A DNA stretch of 55,172 nt, taken from NCBI GenBank assembly GCA_030149815.1, contig JASLHI010000063.1, positions 1-55,172 of the forward strand, in the 5' to 3' direction. The notes below the pieces were generated by a model that saw only the letters and a program-made list of their open reading frames with translations, searched no databases and was not told where the DNA came from. This stretch comes from Aquirhabdus sp. (GTDB lineage Bacteria; Pseudomonadota; Gammaproteobacteria; Pseudomonadales; Moraxellaceae). This document shows, one piece after another, positions 1-8,616 of the stretch. How positions within the stretch are numbered: the first letter of the stretch is position 1; each line of letters begins with the position of its first letter. A program made the translations under genes and the position numbers.

Positions 1-107
1 GTATGAACAGTACAACCTGCTTTTTGTAGAAGAGTCTCAGCAGTACGACGAATCGTTTTAGAATCATCGATCACCATTACCTTCAACCCATCAAAATTCT
101 CTTCCAT
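1..107 (-). CDS. pilG: Twitching-motility response regulator PilG, 5' end only
   Basis: Only the first 35 or so codons are in the window; the gene runs off the left edge. The visible N-terminus reads GLKVMVIDDSKTIRRTAETL, which is the signature start of PilG, the CheY-like receiver of the Pil-Chp system controlling type IV pilus twitching. The two aspartates of VIDDS are the acidic-pocket residues; the phospho-acceptor Asp lies outside the window. Two in-frame ATGs exist, at 116 and 107. The GGAAG Shine-Dalgarno abuts the first but sits 9 nt from the second, so 107 is preferred. PilH, PilI and PilJ genes would be expected beyond the edge. Confidence 0.85.
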   Translation of the reverse strand, partial: MEENFDGLKVMVIDDSKTIRRTAETLLQKAGCTVH

Positions 108-416
108 TTTATTCATCTTCCTGATTGTACAAAATCATAAATTGATGCTTATGAAATGACTGCATACAAACCTATGCAACCTTCACGCCATACATTAGCC
201 TAGCATAAAACGTTCGGCGCGACTAAACCAGCATTTCAATCATTTTTATTTTCATTTTTATCGCACTAGTTCACACAATATGTCAATTTAATCTTCTTTT
301 CAATTAAAACTAGTACTTGTAGATACGCTTCCGCCATACTATTCTTACTCAACTACATGCATAATTTTTAATTATGTAGATAGAAAAATAGAATTTCCAG
401 GATGAGAAGGCAGCAC

Positions 417-1199
417 ATGCTTACCAGACAAGAACACGTCACCGAAATAAGCTCTACGTTATCCAAACCAAAGGATAAAGTTTTGACTGCAAAAGTGAAG
501 ACTAAAAGCCCACGTATGAGTGTAATTTTAACGACGCAATTCGGCTCAAAGTTCTCATCCAGAAATTTATTCAAAAAAATAATAATGATGAGCACAAAAG
601 TATTAGCTCTCACACTCATGATAGCAGAAGCATCACACGCCGATGTTCGTTGGTATCGTTACTATGATAGCCGCGGAATTCCTACGATAAGCAGTACAGT
701 GAGTGAGCAACACTTACAACAAGGCTACGATGTACTAGATAGTCGCATGCAATTGATTCGCCACTACCCCCCCTTCTCAGCAGATAAATACGCTCAACAA
801 CAATTTCTTCGAGAACAGGCTATAGCTAAAAAAATTAGTGATCGTCATTTACAAGAAACTTATGTTTCCTCAACTCGTGCAGTAACACAACGCGATCGGG
901 AACTCGCCAATCTTGATGAGCAAATTCAACGTAGTGAAACAGAATCCAAACACTTATCTGACACACTAAACAGCAACATTGCCTCTGCAGCAAATTTTGA
1001 TCGCCAAGACAAACCTATTCCTGCAGCTCTCAAAGTCCAACTGAATAAAAATAAAGCGCTCCTTAGCCAATCTGATGCAAATATTGCAGCACTAAAAGTT
1101 AAACGAGATCAAACAAACAAACAATTTAACGACGCTATCGCGCAGCTTAAAATCATTGAGGCTCAAGGCAACAAATCTGAAGCACCCACGACTCCTTAA
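417..1199 (+). CDS. Probable exported DUF4124-like coiled-coil protein
   Basis: The mature part begins ADVRWYRYYDSRGIPTISST, which resembles the short DUF4124 module found after signal peptides in gamma-proteobacterial periplasmic proteins. It is followed by a charged region rich in Glu, Gln and Lys (codons about 130-255) that looks like a coiled coil. No catalytic motif is visible. The start is uncertain. ATG 417 has AGAAGG 6 nt upstream, but it would place about 55 residues before the hydrophobic segment. An ATG pair at 585/588 would give a conventional signal peptide (STKVLALTLMIAEASHA) but lacks a ribosome binding site. ATG 402 has an AGG touching it. The gene lies alone between divergent pilG and trxB. 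Function unknown. Confidence 0.6.
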   Translation: MLTRQEHVTEISSTLSKPKDKVLTAKVKTKSPRMSVILTTQFGSKFSSRNLFKKIIMMSTKVLALTLMIAEASHADVRWYRYYDSRGIPTISSTVSEQHLQQGYDVLDSRMQLIRHYPPFSADKYAQQQFLREQAIAKKISDRHLQETYVSSTRAVTQRDRELANLDEQIQRSETESKHLSDTLNSNIASAANFDRQDKPIPAALKVQLNKNKALLSQSDANIAALKVKRDQTNKQFNDAIAQLKIIEAQGNKSEAPTTP

Positions 1200-1345
1200 G
1201 CCCGCAATTTCCGATTGATGTGATTGATATTAACCATCAAGTTTCTAATCGTATCACTCGCCAGAAAGCACATGATTGGGCTGAGCTACGATATAATTCA
1301 TCCAAGATATCACTTTTTATTATTTACTGATCACAGGATACCTCT

Positions 1346-2308
1346 ATGAATAGCGCCGCTACAAAAACGCGTCATGTTCGCCTACTCATTCTTGGCTCTG
1401 GCCCAGCTGGTTATAGTGCTGCAGTATATGCCGCTCGCGCCAACCTGAAGCCTGTTTTGGTTGCAGGAATGCAAATTGGCGGTCAATTAACAACAACCGT
1501 CGAAGTCGACAATTGGCCAGGTGATGCACATGGCCTCACGGGTCCTGCGTTGATGGAACGCATGCAAGAGCATGCTGAACGTTACGGCACCGAAATCATT
1601 TATGACCATATTAATGAAGTCGATTTATCACAACGCCCATTCCGCCTGAAAGGTGATATGGAAGAGTTCACCTGTGATGCTCTGATTATCGCAACAGGCG
1701 CAACAGCTCAATATCTGGGTTTAGAGTCTGAGCAAGCTTTTGCTGGACGTGGTGTTAGCGCATGTGCAACCTGTGATGGATTCTTTTATAAAGGACAATC
1801 TGTCATGGTCGTTGGTGGAGGAAACACTGCCGTCGAAGAAGCATTGTATTTATCCAACATCGCAAGCCATGTGACTCTCGTCCATCGCCGAGATAAAGTG
1901 AAATCGGAAAAAATTCTTCAAGACTTGTTATTTGAACGCGAAAAGGAAGGAAAAATTTCAATTTTGTGGAACAACCAAGTTGATGAAATTTTAGGTGATG
2001 ACGCGGGTGTGACCAATGTACGCTTAAAGAGTACAGCGGATGGTTCAGCCAAAAATGTTGATGTACAAGGTGTCTTTATTGCTATTGGGCATAAGCCAAA
2101 TACTGCAATGTTCGAAGGACAACTTAAACTGCACAACGGTTATATAGTAGTCAACAGCGGTACGCAGGGTAATGCAACACAAACCAGTATTCCAGGCGTT
2201 TTTGCAGCTGGAGATGTTGCTGACCATATTTATCGCCAAGCTATTACCTCTGCAGGCTCAGGTTGTATGGCAGCATTGGATGCTGAACGATTCCTTGATG
2301 GTCAATAA
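1346..2308 (+). CDS. trxB: Thioredoxin reductase
   Basis: This cytoplasmic flavoenzyme reduces thioredoxin with NADPH. The 320-residue length matches bacterial TrxB. The FAD dinucleotide motif GSGPAGYSAA is near residues 18-27, the redox-active CATC lies at 140-143 and the NADPH-binding GGGNTAVEEA at 157-166. The C-terminal FAD motif GVFAAGDVAD is also present. A Shine-Dalgarno AGGA precedes the ATG by about 9 nt. It heads a same-strand block with aat and bpt, an arrangement also found in pseudomonads and Acinetobacter. All catalytic residues I looked for are intact. Confidence 0.97.
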   Translation: MNSAATKTRHVRLLILGSGPAGYSAAVYAARANLKPVLVAGMQIGGQLTTTVEVDNWPGDAHGLTGPALMERMQEHAERYGTEIIYDHINEVDLSQRPFRLKGDMEEFTCDALIIATGATAQYLGLESEQAFAGRGVSACATCDGFFYKGQSVMVVGGGNTAVEEALYLSNIASHVTLVHRRDKVKSEKILQDLLFEREKEGKISILWNNQVDEILGDDAGVTNVRLKSTADGSAKNVDVQGVFIAIGHKPNTAMFEGQLKLHNGYIVVNSGTQGNATQTSIPGVFAAGDVADHIYRQAITSAGSGCMAALDAERFLDGQ

Positions 2309-2384
2309 TTGCTAAACGGTTAGTGAATGGCAAATTGTCATGTTCATTTCAACCATTCAATTTGTTCCGAATGAGTAAAATGAC

Positions 2385-3158
2385 ATGACTATTTCACCAC
2401 CTTTACCTCCCTGCAACTGGCAATTCCCCGACCCGACCCAAGCTGATCCAACTGGAGAAGGTTTGGTTGCGGTCGGGGCGGATCTTGCGCCAGAAACGAT
2501 CTTAGCCGCATATCAACAAGGAATTTTCCCATGGTTTAGTGGGGACGATCCAATTTATTGGTGGAGCCCTGAACCTCGCTGTATTATTTTGCCCGAAACC
2601 TTTAAACCCTCTAAAACCCTCATTCGCACGATCAAAAAAAATCAATACACCATTTCACTCAACCACAGCTTTACTGCGGTCATGCAAGCCTGCGCAGATG
2701 CGCGCGCTCATGCAGAAGGCACATGGATTAGCCAAGATATCATTCAGGGTTATAGCGGTTTACATAGAGCAGGACTCGCACACAGTATTGAAGTTTGGCA
2801 AACAAGCCCTGACTCACCTGAAGAACGCACCCTTGTCGGTGGTTTGTACGGAGTCCAGCTCGGACGCGCATTCTTTGGCGAATCGATGTTTAGCAAGCAA
2901 ACTGACGTATCCAAAATCGCATTCACGTTTCTCATGCAACTTTGTGCGGCTTCTCATTTTCCATTTGTAGATTGCCAGCTTCCCAACTCACATCTCATGA
3001 GTTTAGGGGCGATCACAATGCCTCGTTTAGAATTCTTAGAAAAATTAAAAACAGTACTCCAGCAACCTGCTCCAAGCTGGAAATTGTTACAGAATCGTCA
3101 GATCAACTGCGCAGAGTTATTGACCAATTCACTTTTTTCGGGCTTGATTGAAGGGTAA
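2385..3158 (+). CDS. aat: Leucyl/phenylalanyl-tRNA--protein transferase
   Basis: Aat moves Leu or Phe from charged tRNA to the N-terminus of proteins that begin with Arg or Lys, marking them for ClpS-ClpAP degradation in the bacterial N-degron pathway. At 257 residues it is slightly longer than E. coli Aat. Family hallmarks are GLVAVGADLAPETILAAY, the GIFPWF segment, WWSPEPR and the VGGLYGVQLG/FFGESMFS block, all in the expected order. The gene lies 76 nt after trxB and 65 nt before bpt, which encodes the second N-degron transferase, so co-transcription is likely. Confidence 0.96.
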   Translation: MTISPPLPPCNWQFPDPTQADPTGEGLVAVGADLAPETILAAYQQGIFPWFSGDDPIYWWSPEPRCIILPETFKPSKTLIRTIKKNQYTISLNHSFTAVMQACADARAHAEGTWISQDIIQGYSGLHRAGLAHSIEVWQTSPDSPEERTLVGGLYGVQLGRAFFGESMFSKQTDVSKIAFTFLMQLCAASHFPFVDCQLPNSHLMSLGAITMPRLEFLEKLKTVLQQPAPSWKLLQNRQINCAELLTNSLFSGLIEG

Positions 3159-3223
3159 GATAATTACAGTTCAATTTTGACACTATGCCATTCAATTTTG
3201 CTGATTATTTGAAGTGAGCTCTC

Positions 3224-4018
3224 ATGTCAAACATGAAGAATATTCGGTTCTATATTACACCGCCTCATCCATGTAGCTATCTGGGTGACCGTTCTGCGCG
3301 CATGGTATTTATTGATCCGATTCGTACTTTAGATATCACGACATTGTCCGAATTATCACGACAAGGCTTTCGGCGCAGCGGGGATTTTATCTACAAACCA
3401 GAATGTCAACATTGTCGACAATGTCTGTCTTCACGCATTCCCACAGAGCGCTTTACGCATGACAGCAAACAAAGGCGTGTATTAAATCGCAACAAAGATT
3501 TACGCATGGCCATCCGCCCAACCAGCCATGCAACAGACATTCACTACCAACTTTACGCACGCTACATCGAAGAACGTCACTCTGATGGCGATATGTATCC
3601 ACCGACTCGAGAACAATTCGATAAGTTTCTCGTTACAGGTGGAATTGATAGTTTCTTCTTAGAGTTTTGGCTACATGATCGACTGATGCTTGTTGCAACA
3701 TGTGATCCGCTGGATGATGGAATTTCTGCGGTTTATACGTTTTATGATCCGACCGAAAATAAGCGCAGTCTCGGCACGTTCTCTATTCTGCAACAAATTG
3801 AATGGGCGAAAACACATCACCTAGATTATGTTTATCTGGGCTATTGGGTTCCACAGGCAGAAAAGATGCGCTACAAATCCAACTTTTTACCACTCGAAGT
3901 ATTACTTGATGGTCATTGGCAACGTTTATCTCGCACAATGACAGAAGCAGAAACAGCACACCTCATCAAACGACTTTCTCGTGACGAAAATATTCAAGAT
4001 TATAAACGGTTACGCTAG
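3224..4018 (+). CDS. bpt: Aspartate/glutamate leucyltransferase (often annotated arginyltransferase)
   Basis: This is the bacterial Bpt/Ate-type aminoacyl-tRNA-protein transferase, which adds Leu to N-terminal Asp or Glu and so complements Aat in the N-degron pathway. The N-terminus carries CSYLGDRSARMVFIDP followed by the cysteine cluster PECQHCRQCLSSRIP (residues about 60-75). The C-terminal half is a GNAT-like fold with YTFYDP and YVYLGYW. The 264-residue length is slightly longer than the usual bacterial form. It is often called ate in automatic annotation, although true arginyl transfer is a eukaryotic activity; this naming caveat comes from family knowledge. It is the last gene of the trxB-aat-bpt block. 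Confidence 0.93.
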   Translation: MSNMKNIRFYITPPHPCSYLGDRSARMVFIDPIRTLDITTLSELSRQGFRRSGDFIYKPECQHCRQCLSSRIPTERFTHDSKQRRVLNRNKDLRMAIRPTSHATDIHYQLYARYIEERHSDGDMYPPTREQFDKFLVTGGIDSFFLEFWLHDRLMLVATCDPLDDGISAVYTFYDPTENKRSLGTFSILQQIEWAKTHHLDYVYLGYWVPQAEKMRYKSNFLPLEVLLDGHWQRLSRTMTEAETAHLIKRLSRDENIQDYKRLR

Positions 4019-4023
4019 ACCTA

Positions 4024-4043
4024 GAACTCATTACGCTGAGTTC
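4024..4043. terminator. Short hairpin between converging bpt and rimI
   Basis: GAACTCA (4024-4030) and TGAGTTC (4037-4043) form a perfect 7-bp stem with a 6-nt loop, midway between two converging genes. There is no good T-tract on either side, so if it terminates it is weak. Confidence 0.4.
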
Positions 4044-4054
4044 ATTAAAACTAA

Positions 4055-4528
4055 TTAAGCAAATGGATTTCCGCGCGTTAACGCCATCAAAACCGCATCC
4101 TCTTTACCAGTTGCAAACAGTGCCCGATCAGCAGGGTAATAATTTTTTCGAATGCCCATTTGGTGAAAGCCTACTTTTTCATAAAGTGAGATTGCATTGC
4201 GATTACTTGCACGAACCTCCAAAAAAATCATGACGCAACGTTCGCCTAATCGCTCAATCGACTCTTCTAATAATGCTAAGCCTCGCCCCTGTCCTTGGTA
4301 TTGAGGATCAATCGCCATAAGAAGTAAATTTGCCTCATCAAGCACAGGCTGCAGAATACAAAATCCAATTACACCACCATCATCAACCATTACAGTACAA
4401 CGCTGCCCAGCTTCTAAACTCTCTTGAAATTGGCGTTCACTCCACGGGTGAAATTCGACTTGTCGCTCAATCGCTGCAACCGAAGAGATATCACTTTGGA
4501 GCATGGAGCGAATGGTATATTTCGGCAT
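4055..4528 (-). CDS. rimI: Ribosomal protein S18 alanine N-acetyltransferase (GNAT family)
   Basis: This is a GNAT acetyltransferase of 157 residues. The acetyl-CoA pyrophosphate-binding signature QGQGRG follows a strand reading LLLMAIDPQYQ, and the C-terminal part has NRNAISLYEKVGF with the RKNYYP motif typical of RimI. RimI acetylates the N-terminal Ala of ribosomal protein S18. I set the start at ATG 4528; the longer frame begins with TTG at 4546 and lacks better translation signals. It converges on bpt. Other small GNATs share the fold, but the YEKVGF...RKNYY pattern favours RimI. Confidence 0.88.
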   Translation of the reverse strand: MPKYTIRSMLQSDISSVAAIERQVEFHPWSERQFQESLEAGQRCTVMVDDGGVIGFCILQPVLDEANLLLMAIDPQYQGQGRGLALLEESIERLGERCVMIFLEVRASNRNAISLYEKVGFHQMGIRKNYYPADRALFATGKEDAVLMALTRGNPFA

Positions 4529-4591
4529 AAGAACGCATGAGATCAATATTAAGATTAATAATTATAGGTCGAAAACCATATATTTAGGCTC

Positions 4592-4621
4592 AAAAAAGAG
4601 AGCTCAAAGGCTCTCTTTTTT
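4592..4621 (-). terminator. Rho-independent terminator of lipA
   Basis: AAAAAAGAGAGC (4592-4603), a 6-nt loop and GCTCTCTTTTTT (4610-4621) form a symmetric hairpin with T-tracts on both strands. It begins 23 nt beyond the lipase stop codon on the minus strand. Confidence 0.9.
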
Positions 4622-4643
4622 AATGCACAAAAATAAGTCGAAA

Positions 4644-5639
4644 TTAGAATCCTAGATTCTTCAAACGATTCGCTTGGTCGCGATACAAAGTCACTGGACT
4701 TGCTGCAAAAATATTAACTAAACCTAGAACCTGATTGACCTCATCACCATGATTTTGCGCATAGTTATCACGAATGACCGTACCCAAGTGAGTCGAACAT
4801 TGCGGAACCATGCCATCACTTGCACCAGGAATAATAAATGAAGTCGCAGTAAATAAATAATCCAACGGATCAAACAAATTTGTTAAAGGGCTCGTGCCGC
4901 TCCATGAAAAGTAAGAAACACCATTGGATGCCTTCTGTACACCTTGACCACATGTTTTTGTTGGTAAACCAGCAGGGAACTGAGCATTAAAAGTCACTGA
5001 ACTCGCTGTGGTGAGTTGATTCATTGCTGCCAATAAATTCTGACTATATGTATGACCAGATGCCGCACCTACAAACGAAAAAACTGCATTCAATAAAGTT
5101 GAACTCGCTGAGGCAATCGCAGATCCAATCACAGGAATTCCCATGGCCTTGGCGGCCGCGTCGGCCACAGGTGTACCAAAGTTGACACCACCGACTCCTG
5201 TCACGGAAGCAACCTGATTGGGAATCACACCAGCAACATAACGACTATCCATTGTACCTTGGCTATGTGCGATCAAATTGACTTTTGCAGCACCTGTAAT
5301 CGCCAAAATTTGCTTAACTTGGGTACGTAATTGCTCACCGCGGACATAAGAAGAGTCAAGAGATGAAACTTGTGTATCGAATACATTTGCACCACTCGCT
5401 GTTAAATTAGGTGCGATCCCATAAAAATACTCTATCCCTGCAATTGACGAAAAACCCATAATCCCATGAGCCAATACAATAGGGTATTTAGTTTTAGCAT
5501 ATGTTGAAGATACTGATGCACTGCCACCAATCCGACAACCAGAAGTGCTACATAGTTGATATGTTGCTGTTGCTGCCGAAGCAAAACCAGACACCAGCAG
5601 ACCACCCGCCAAGATGAATGTAGATAATTTATTTTTCAT
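4644..5639 (-). CDS. lipA: Secreted triacylglycerol lipase, Pseudomonas lipase family I
   Basis: This is a 331-residue exported alpha/beta-hydrolase hydrolysing long-chain triglycerides. A signal peptide (MKNKLSTFILAGGLLVSGFA, then SA) precedes the mature part. The oxyanion region is AHGIMGF (57-63), the nucleophile elbow AHSQG has Ser126, and the likely acid and base are Asp275 (SDGMVPQC) and His297 (NHGDEV). Cys230 and Cys281 match the conserved disulfide pair of foldase-dependent lipases. The elbow has Ala where the family usually has Gly (GHSQG). The foldase gene lifO lies upstream on the same strand, separated by 240 nt and a terminator. Release from the cell is expected through the Sec and type II pathway. 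Confidence 0.92.
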   Translation of the reverse strand: MKNKLSTFILAGGLLVSGFASAATATYQLCSTSGCRIGGSASVSSTYAKTKYPIVLAHGIMGFSSIAGIEYFYGIAPNLTASGANVFDTQVSSLDSSYVRGEQLRTQVKQILAITGAAKVNLIAHSQGTMDSRYVAGVIPNQVASVTGVGGVNFGTPVADAAAKAMGIPVIGSAIASASSTLLNAVFSFVGAASGHTYSQNLLAAMNQLTTASSVTFNAQFPAGLPTKTCGQGVQKASNGVSYFSWSGTSPLTNLFDPLDYLFTATSFIIPGASDGMVPQCSTHLGTVIRDNYAQNHGDEVNQVLGLVNIFAASPVTLYRDQANRLKNLGF

Positions 5640-5824
5640 GCTTATCCCTAAAGTATTTGTTTTAGATATACCAAAACTGTTCTAGCACATCCGTTGCACA
5701 GTAAATGTTACACAAAACTCTAACACGAACAACAAACGCCCGATAAGCGGCGATATTTCAACCACAAAACGTGACTCATTATTTATTAATTTCGCAACGA
5801 TTCATGGCGATGAAATACTGTCGA

Positions 5825-5854
5825 AAAAAAGAGGCTTTCACGAGCCTCTTTTTT
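5825..5854 (-). terminator. Rho-independent terminator after lifO
   Basis: AAAAAGAGGCT (5826-5836), loop TTCACG and AGCCTCTTTTT (5843-5853) form a strong hairpin with a T-run on the minus strand. It starts 26 nt past the lifO stop and lies between lifO and lipA, so lipA probably needs its own promoter or read-through. Confidence 0.88.
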
Positions 5855-5879
5855 ACCAGTCAAACAACCAACTCACGTT

Positions 5880-6938
5880 TTAAAACACACGATTATCACC
5901 TTGGTCACGCATCGTCTCGTATGTCTGTGCACGAATACGATCTTCTGGTGAACTAAATGTTTGATTACGTAATGCCGCGATGGCTTGTTGCTGGCTTGCC
6001 GCATCGCCAGAGCCCGCTTTGATTTGAGCACGTGCTGCCAAATAACCATTTAACTGTTTTTGCCAGCTTGCGTTATCCACATCAAGCTGATCTAAACGCC
6101 CTGCTGCTGCCGGCCCAACTAAACTTTCTCGCATTTGATGTAACTCTTCAGCAGAACCACCGCGAGCTTGAATTTCTTTTGTCAATTTCTGAAGTTCAGC
6201 ATATTGCATCAGTGGACGCATACTATCCGCTAAAGCAGCAGGTAACTGATTCAACAAGCCTGCAATCTTTGCGGCTTTTTGCTCAGCCGTCAAACTACTA
6301 TCTGCATTAATTTTCATGACATCAATATTATATTGATCATATGCAGCTTCATTTCCAAAAAGTACGTCTACCTCAGCAGGTGTAAAAAACTTGAGACGTA
6401 AACTTTTTTGGGCAGTGACAATTGCTTGTAGTGAATCTGGAGTTTGCGTTTTGACCTGAGTTGCAGGTTGAATTTCTGTCTGCGCATGACGATAAGCAAT
6501 ATACTGATCAAGTAGTTTTAACGCATAAGGTAATGCTGTACTTGGTAATGTCGTGGTTAAGTACTGACGAATATCCGTAATGAGTTGCGACTCTGTTTTT
6601 TCACCAAGACTTGATAAAAAATAATCAAAGCAATTTCGAATACCAATGGTCAAGACCAATTGACCTTTTTGATCCACTTGCAAAGGACAATCGATTTCTG
6701 TACCACGTAACGAAGGCGCAAGCGTAGGCATAGGTCCTGGAACCATTTTTTGTGCAGGTACAGCTTGTACACCTTCAGAAGTTGGGCTAGCTTGAGCTGA
6801 GTTTGTGGGCTTTGCCACAGATTCATTCGATGATTCTGCTCCACTTTTAGGTTTCAGCTGCCATAAACCATAAATCACTAAAATAAAGAGAAGAACGAAG
6901 CCAGCGATCAGTGCATTTCTTTTTGCAGTACCATGCAT
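5880..6938 (-). CDS. lifO: Lipase-specific foldase (lipase chaperone)
   Basis: This membrane-anchored steric chaperone folds the exported lipase in the periplasm. The 352-residue protein begins with a short cytoplasmic tail and one transmembrane helix (about residues 8-27, LIAGFVLLFILVIYGLWQL). A Pro/Ser/Ala-rich variable linker follows, then the all-helical foldase domain, including LRGTEID with the RGTEID-like conserved motif of this family at about residues 80-85. The foldase gene lies upstream of the lipase gene, the order known for Acinetobacter lipBA and opposite to Pseudomonas. The ATG at 6938 has AGGA about 10 nt upstream; a GTG at 6947 touches it and is less likely. Confidence 0.9.
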   Translation of the reverse strand: MHGTAKRNALIAGFVLLFILVIYGLWQLKPKSGAESSNESVAKPTNSAQASPTSEGVQAVPAQKMVPGPMPTLAPSLRGTEIDCPLQVDQKGQLVLTIGIRNCFDYFLSSLGEKTESQLITDIRQYLTTTLPSTALPYALKLLDQYIAYRHAQTEIQPATQVKTQTPDSLQAIVTAQKSLRLKFFTPAEVDVLFGNEAAYDQYNIDVMKINADSSLTAEQKAAKIAGLLNQLPAALADSMRPLMQYAELQKLTKEIQARGGSAEELHQMRESLVGPAAAGRLDQLDVDNASWQKQLNGYLAARAQIKAGSGDAASQQQAIAALRNQTFSSPEDRIRAQTYETMRDQGDNRVF

Positions 6939-7316
6939 GTGTATCACATCCTGTATTTTTATTGGTTAAAACATTCTCGGCGACATCATGGCGCCAACTC
7001 AGCAGAGCAGGCTAACCAACATTGATTGTTTTTTCAACACAGAAATTGAAAAGAAAATGATCTACTCAAAAAAACTAATGATTCCATACAGATAAATAGA
7101 GACAGATAAAAGGAAATATTAAGATCAATTTATGATCTTAATAATCAAATTACATGACTTATTGTCATACAAGAAAAATGTGACAAATAAAAAAAAGAAG
7201 CCGATAATTAAGCATAAGATTGTTTTTATCGATATCACTATAAAAACAGATTAAATATAGTTTGTCTTTAAAATCAATTGCTTCTGCTTTGTTTTGTCGC
7301 ATTCAGGAGAATTAAA
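6939..7316. other. AT-rich intergenic region between divergent lifO and a DUF3309 gene
   Basis: This 378-nt gap must hold the promoters of two divergent genes. It is strongly AT-rich from 7070 to 7270. I see no convincing open frame, RNA gene or strong dyad in it. Confidence 0.5.
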
Positions 7317-7475
7317 ATGGGAATAGAATATGTCATTCTTGTTCTAGCACTATTGGTCATGTCTGCTGCGCTACCATTTTGGCCTTATAGCCGAAAATGG
7401 GGATATGGTCCAAGCTGTCTGATCGGTATTATTGTTCTGATCTTTATCGTTATGGTTTTCTTAGTTCACCATTAG
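7317..7475 (+). CDS. DUF3309 family small membrane protein
   Basis: A 52-residue protein with a hydrophobic segment, the short hydrophilic motif ALPFWPYSRKWGYGPS and a second hydrophobic segment (GIIVLIFIVMVFLV). The central WPYSRxWGYGPS motif is the hallmark of DUF3309, small two-helix membrane proteins of unknown function common in proteobacteria. The ATG at 7317 has a good AGGAG 7-8 nt upstream, so the longer frame starting at 7278 is rejected. A terminator follows, so it is likely monocistronic. Confidence 0.85.
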   Translation: MGIEYVILVLALLVMSAALPFWPYSRKWGYGPSCLIGIIVLIFIVMVFLVHH

Positions 7476-7803
7476 TTCTTCATATATCTATCACGACGTG
7501 GATGTTAAATTGATTTCGCCTAAAAGCCCAAAGTATACGACCGAGGGCTTTTTTTCACAGCTAACCTTTCTTTAATTCAATGATTTGGATTCAGAATCCA
7601 GCAACCATCACATATTGTACCTATCAAAAAACAACCAAGAGAACATCAGCGAGCATTTGCAAAAGTTCCACGCGTTCCACTCTTTTTTATCCACAGCCTT
7701 ACCCGCAGGCTTTGTGGGTAACTTTTCGGTTATGCATCGCTCATTACAGCAAAGATCCTTGGATAATTCTTTTGGATTGTGGTGAACATACAAATAAGAT
7801 TTT
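7476..7803. other. Intergenic region between converging small genes
   Basis: After the terminator the stretch contains overlapping short frames on both strands, none with a ribosome binding site. A hairpin at about 7691-7717 (CCACAGCC paired with GGCTTTGTGG, with a bulge) is the only structure noted. I see no supportable gene. Confidence 0.45.
7523..7555 (+). terminator. Rho-independent terminator after the DUF3309 gene
   Basis: AAAGCCC (7523-7529) pairs with GGGCTTT (7545-7551) and is followed by a T-run. It lies about 50 nt after the stop codon. Confidence 0.8.
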
Positions 7804-8067
7804 TTACTGTTTCAGACTATTAAATACACTTAATATTTGCTCATAGACTTCATGTTTCAGGATATTTGAATTATCTGGAGAAAATGCCAACTCAGAACAA
7901 CCTAAAGGATGCACACCTAAAATATTAGAATGAGTTGGATGATCTTCTATTTTTATCGTTAATCCCAACCCGAGTATTGTGTCTTTTAACTTCTGCTCAA
8001 ACGCAGCAGGAGACACTTTATGATCAACACAAGATTTAACATCAATTGTAATTTGAACGTCTGACAT
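7804..8067 (-). CDS. Hypothetical protein, 87 residues
   Basis: A small soluble protein beginning MSDVQITIDVKSCVDHKV and ending EVYEQILSVFNSLKQ. It has an alternating beta-like N-terminus and a helical C-terminus, with three cysteines and no signal peptide. The ATG at 8067 is preceded by AGGAG with 8-nt spacing, a near-ideal signal, which favours this start over 8088. I do not recognise the family. It stands alone, with a terminator of the opposite-strand DUF3309 gene about 250 nt beyond its stop. Confidence 0.65.
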   Translation of the reverse strand: MSDVQITIDVKSCVDHKVSPAAFEQKLKDTILGLGLTIKIEDHPTHSNILGVHPLGCSELAFSPDNSNILKHEVYEQILSVFNSLKQ

Positions 8068-8612
8068 GATAGTCGCTCCTATGATCATTGATTAGATCAT
8101 ATTGCCAAATTTAAGTGAATAAAAGGTTATTTTTAAAAATAAACATACTCTTCAACATCAAACCTCGCCTTACACACCACTAAATTCTTGTGCAATTGAT
8201 CTGGAATAATCAACGTGGATACAAGCCCAATCTCACACAAATTTTATCTCGATTTGCATAAATCACGAACAACAATTCAAGGTCAACATGAGTCACTCTA
8301 TAATTCACCTAGACGCCTAGAAGTGAATCACCTACTATACCTAGGCTGATAGGACAAGAAGGGTGACTATATGGATATACACCACAACAAAAAAGAACGT
8401 AATATCAAAGAACTAGAAGTTTACTTCTTCGTTATCTATTTCCAATATTTTCTTAAAATCATGTTCTTTGTAATGAATAACATGAATCCGTACTATTTTA
8501 TGATTCCGTTTACGACTCGCATGCTGCATCTCAGCATAATTCGACATGCTCTCCAGAATCTTTATCCATTCGTCATGACGTCTAATGGTTGGATATTTGA
8601 GAGCAAAAGATT
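8068..8612. other. Intergenic region upstream of the GGDEF-EAL gene, with a doubtful small ORF
   Basis: A perfect 16-bp AT palindrome, TTATTTTTAAAAATAA, lies at 8127-8142. From 8371 to 8616 there are competing small frames on both strands (see the separate entry and findings). No RNA gene was recognised. Confidence 0.4.
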
Positions 8613-8616
8613 ATGA
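8371..8616 (+). CDS. Doubtful 81-residue ORF upstream of and overlapping the GGDEF-EAL gene
   Basis: This frame has a possible Shine-Dalgarno (GAAGGGTGA, short spacing). It ends in an ATGA overlap with the start of the next gene, which is typical of translational coupling. Against it, the composition is odd (very rich in Phe, Tyr, Met and Ile) and the opposite strand has an equally plausible 44-codon frame at 8413-8547. Treat as unproven. Confidence 0.25.
   Translation: MDIHHNKKERNIKELEVYFFVIYFQYFLKIMFFVMNNMNPYYFMIPFTTRMLHLSIIRHALQNLYPFVMTSNGWIFESKRL

Noticed and set aside
7580..7846. Overlapping frames on both strands after the DUF3309 terminator
   Set aside because: They begin without ribosome binding sites, overlap each other and a better supported gene, and resemble no protein I know.
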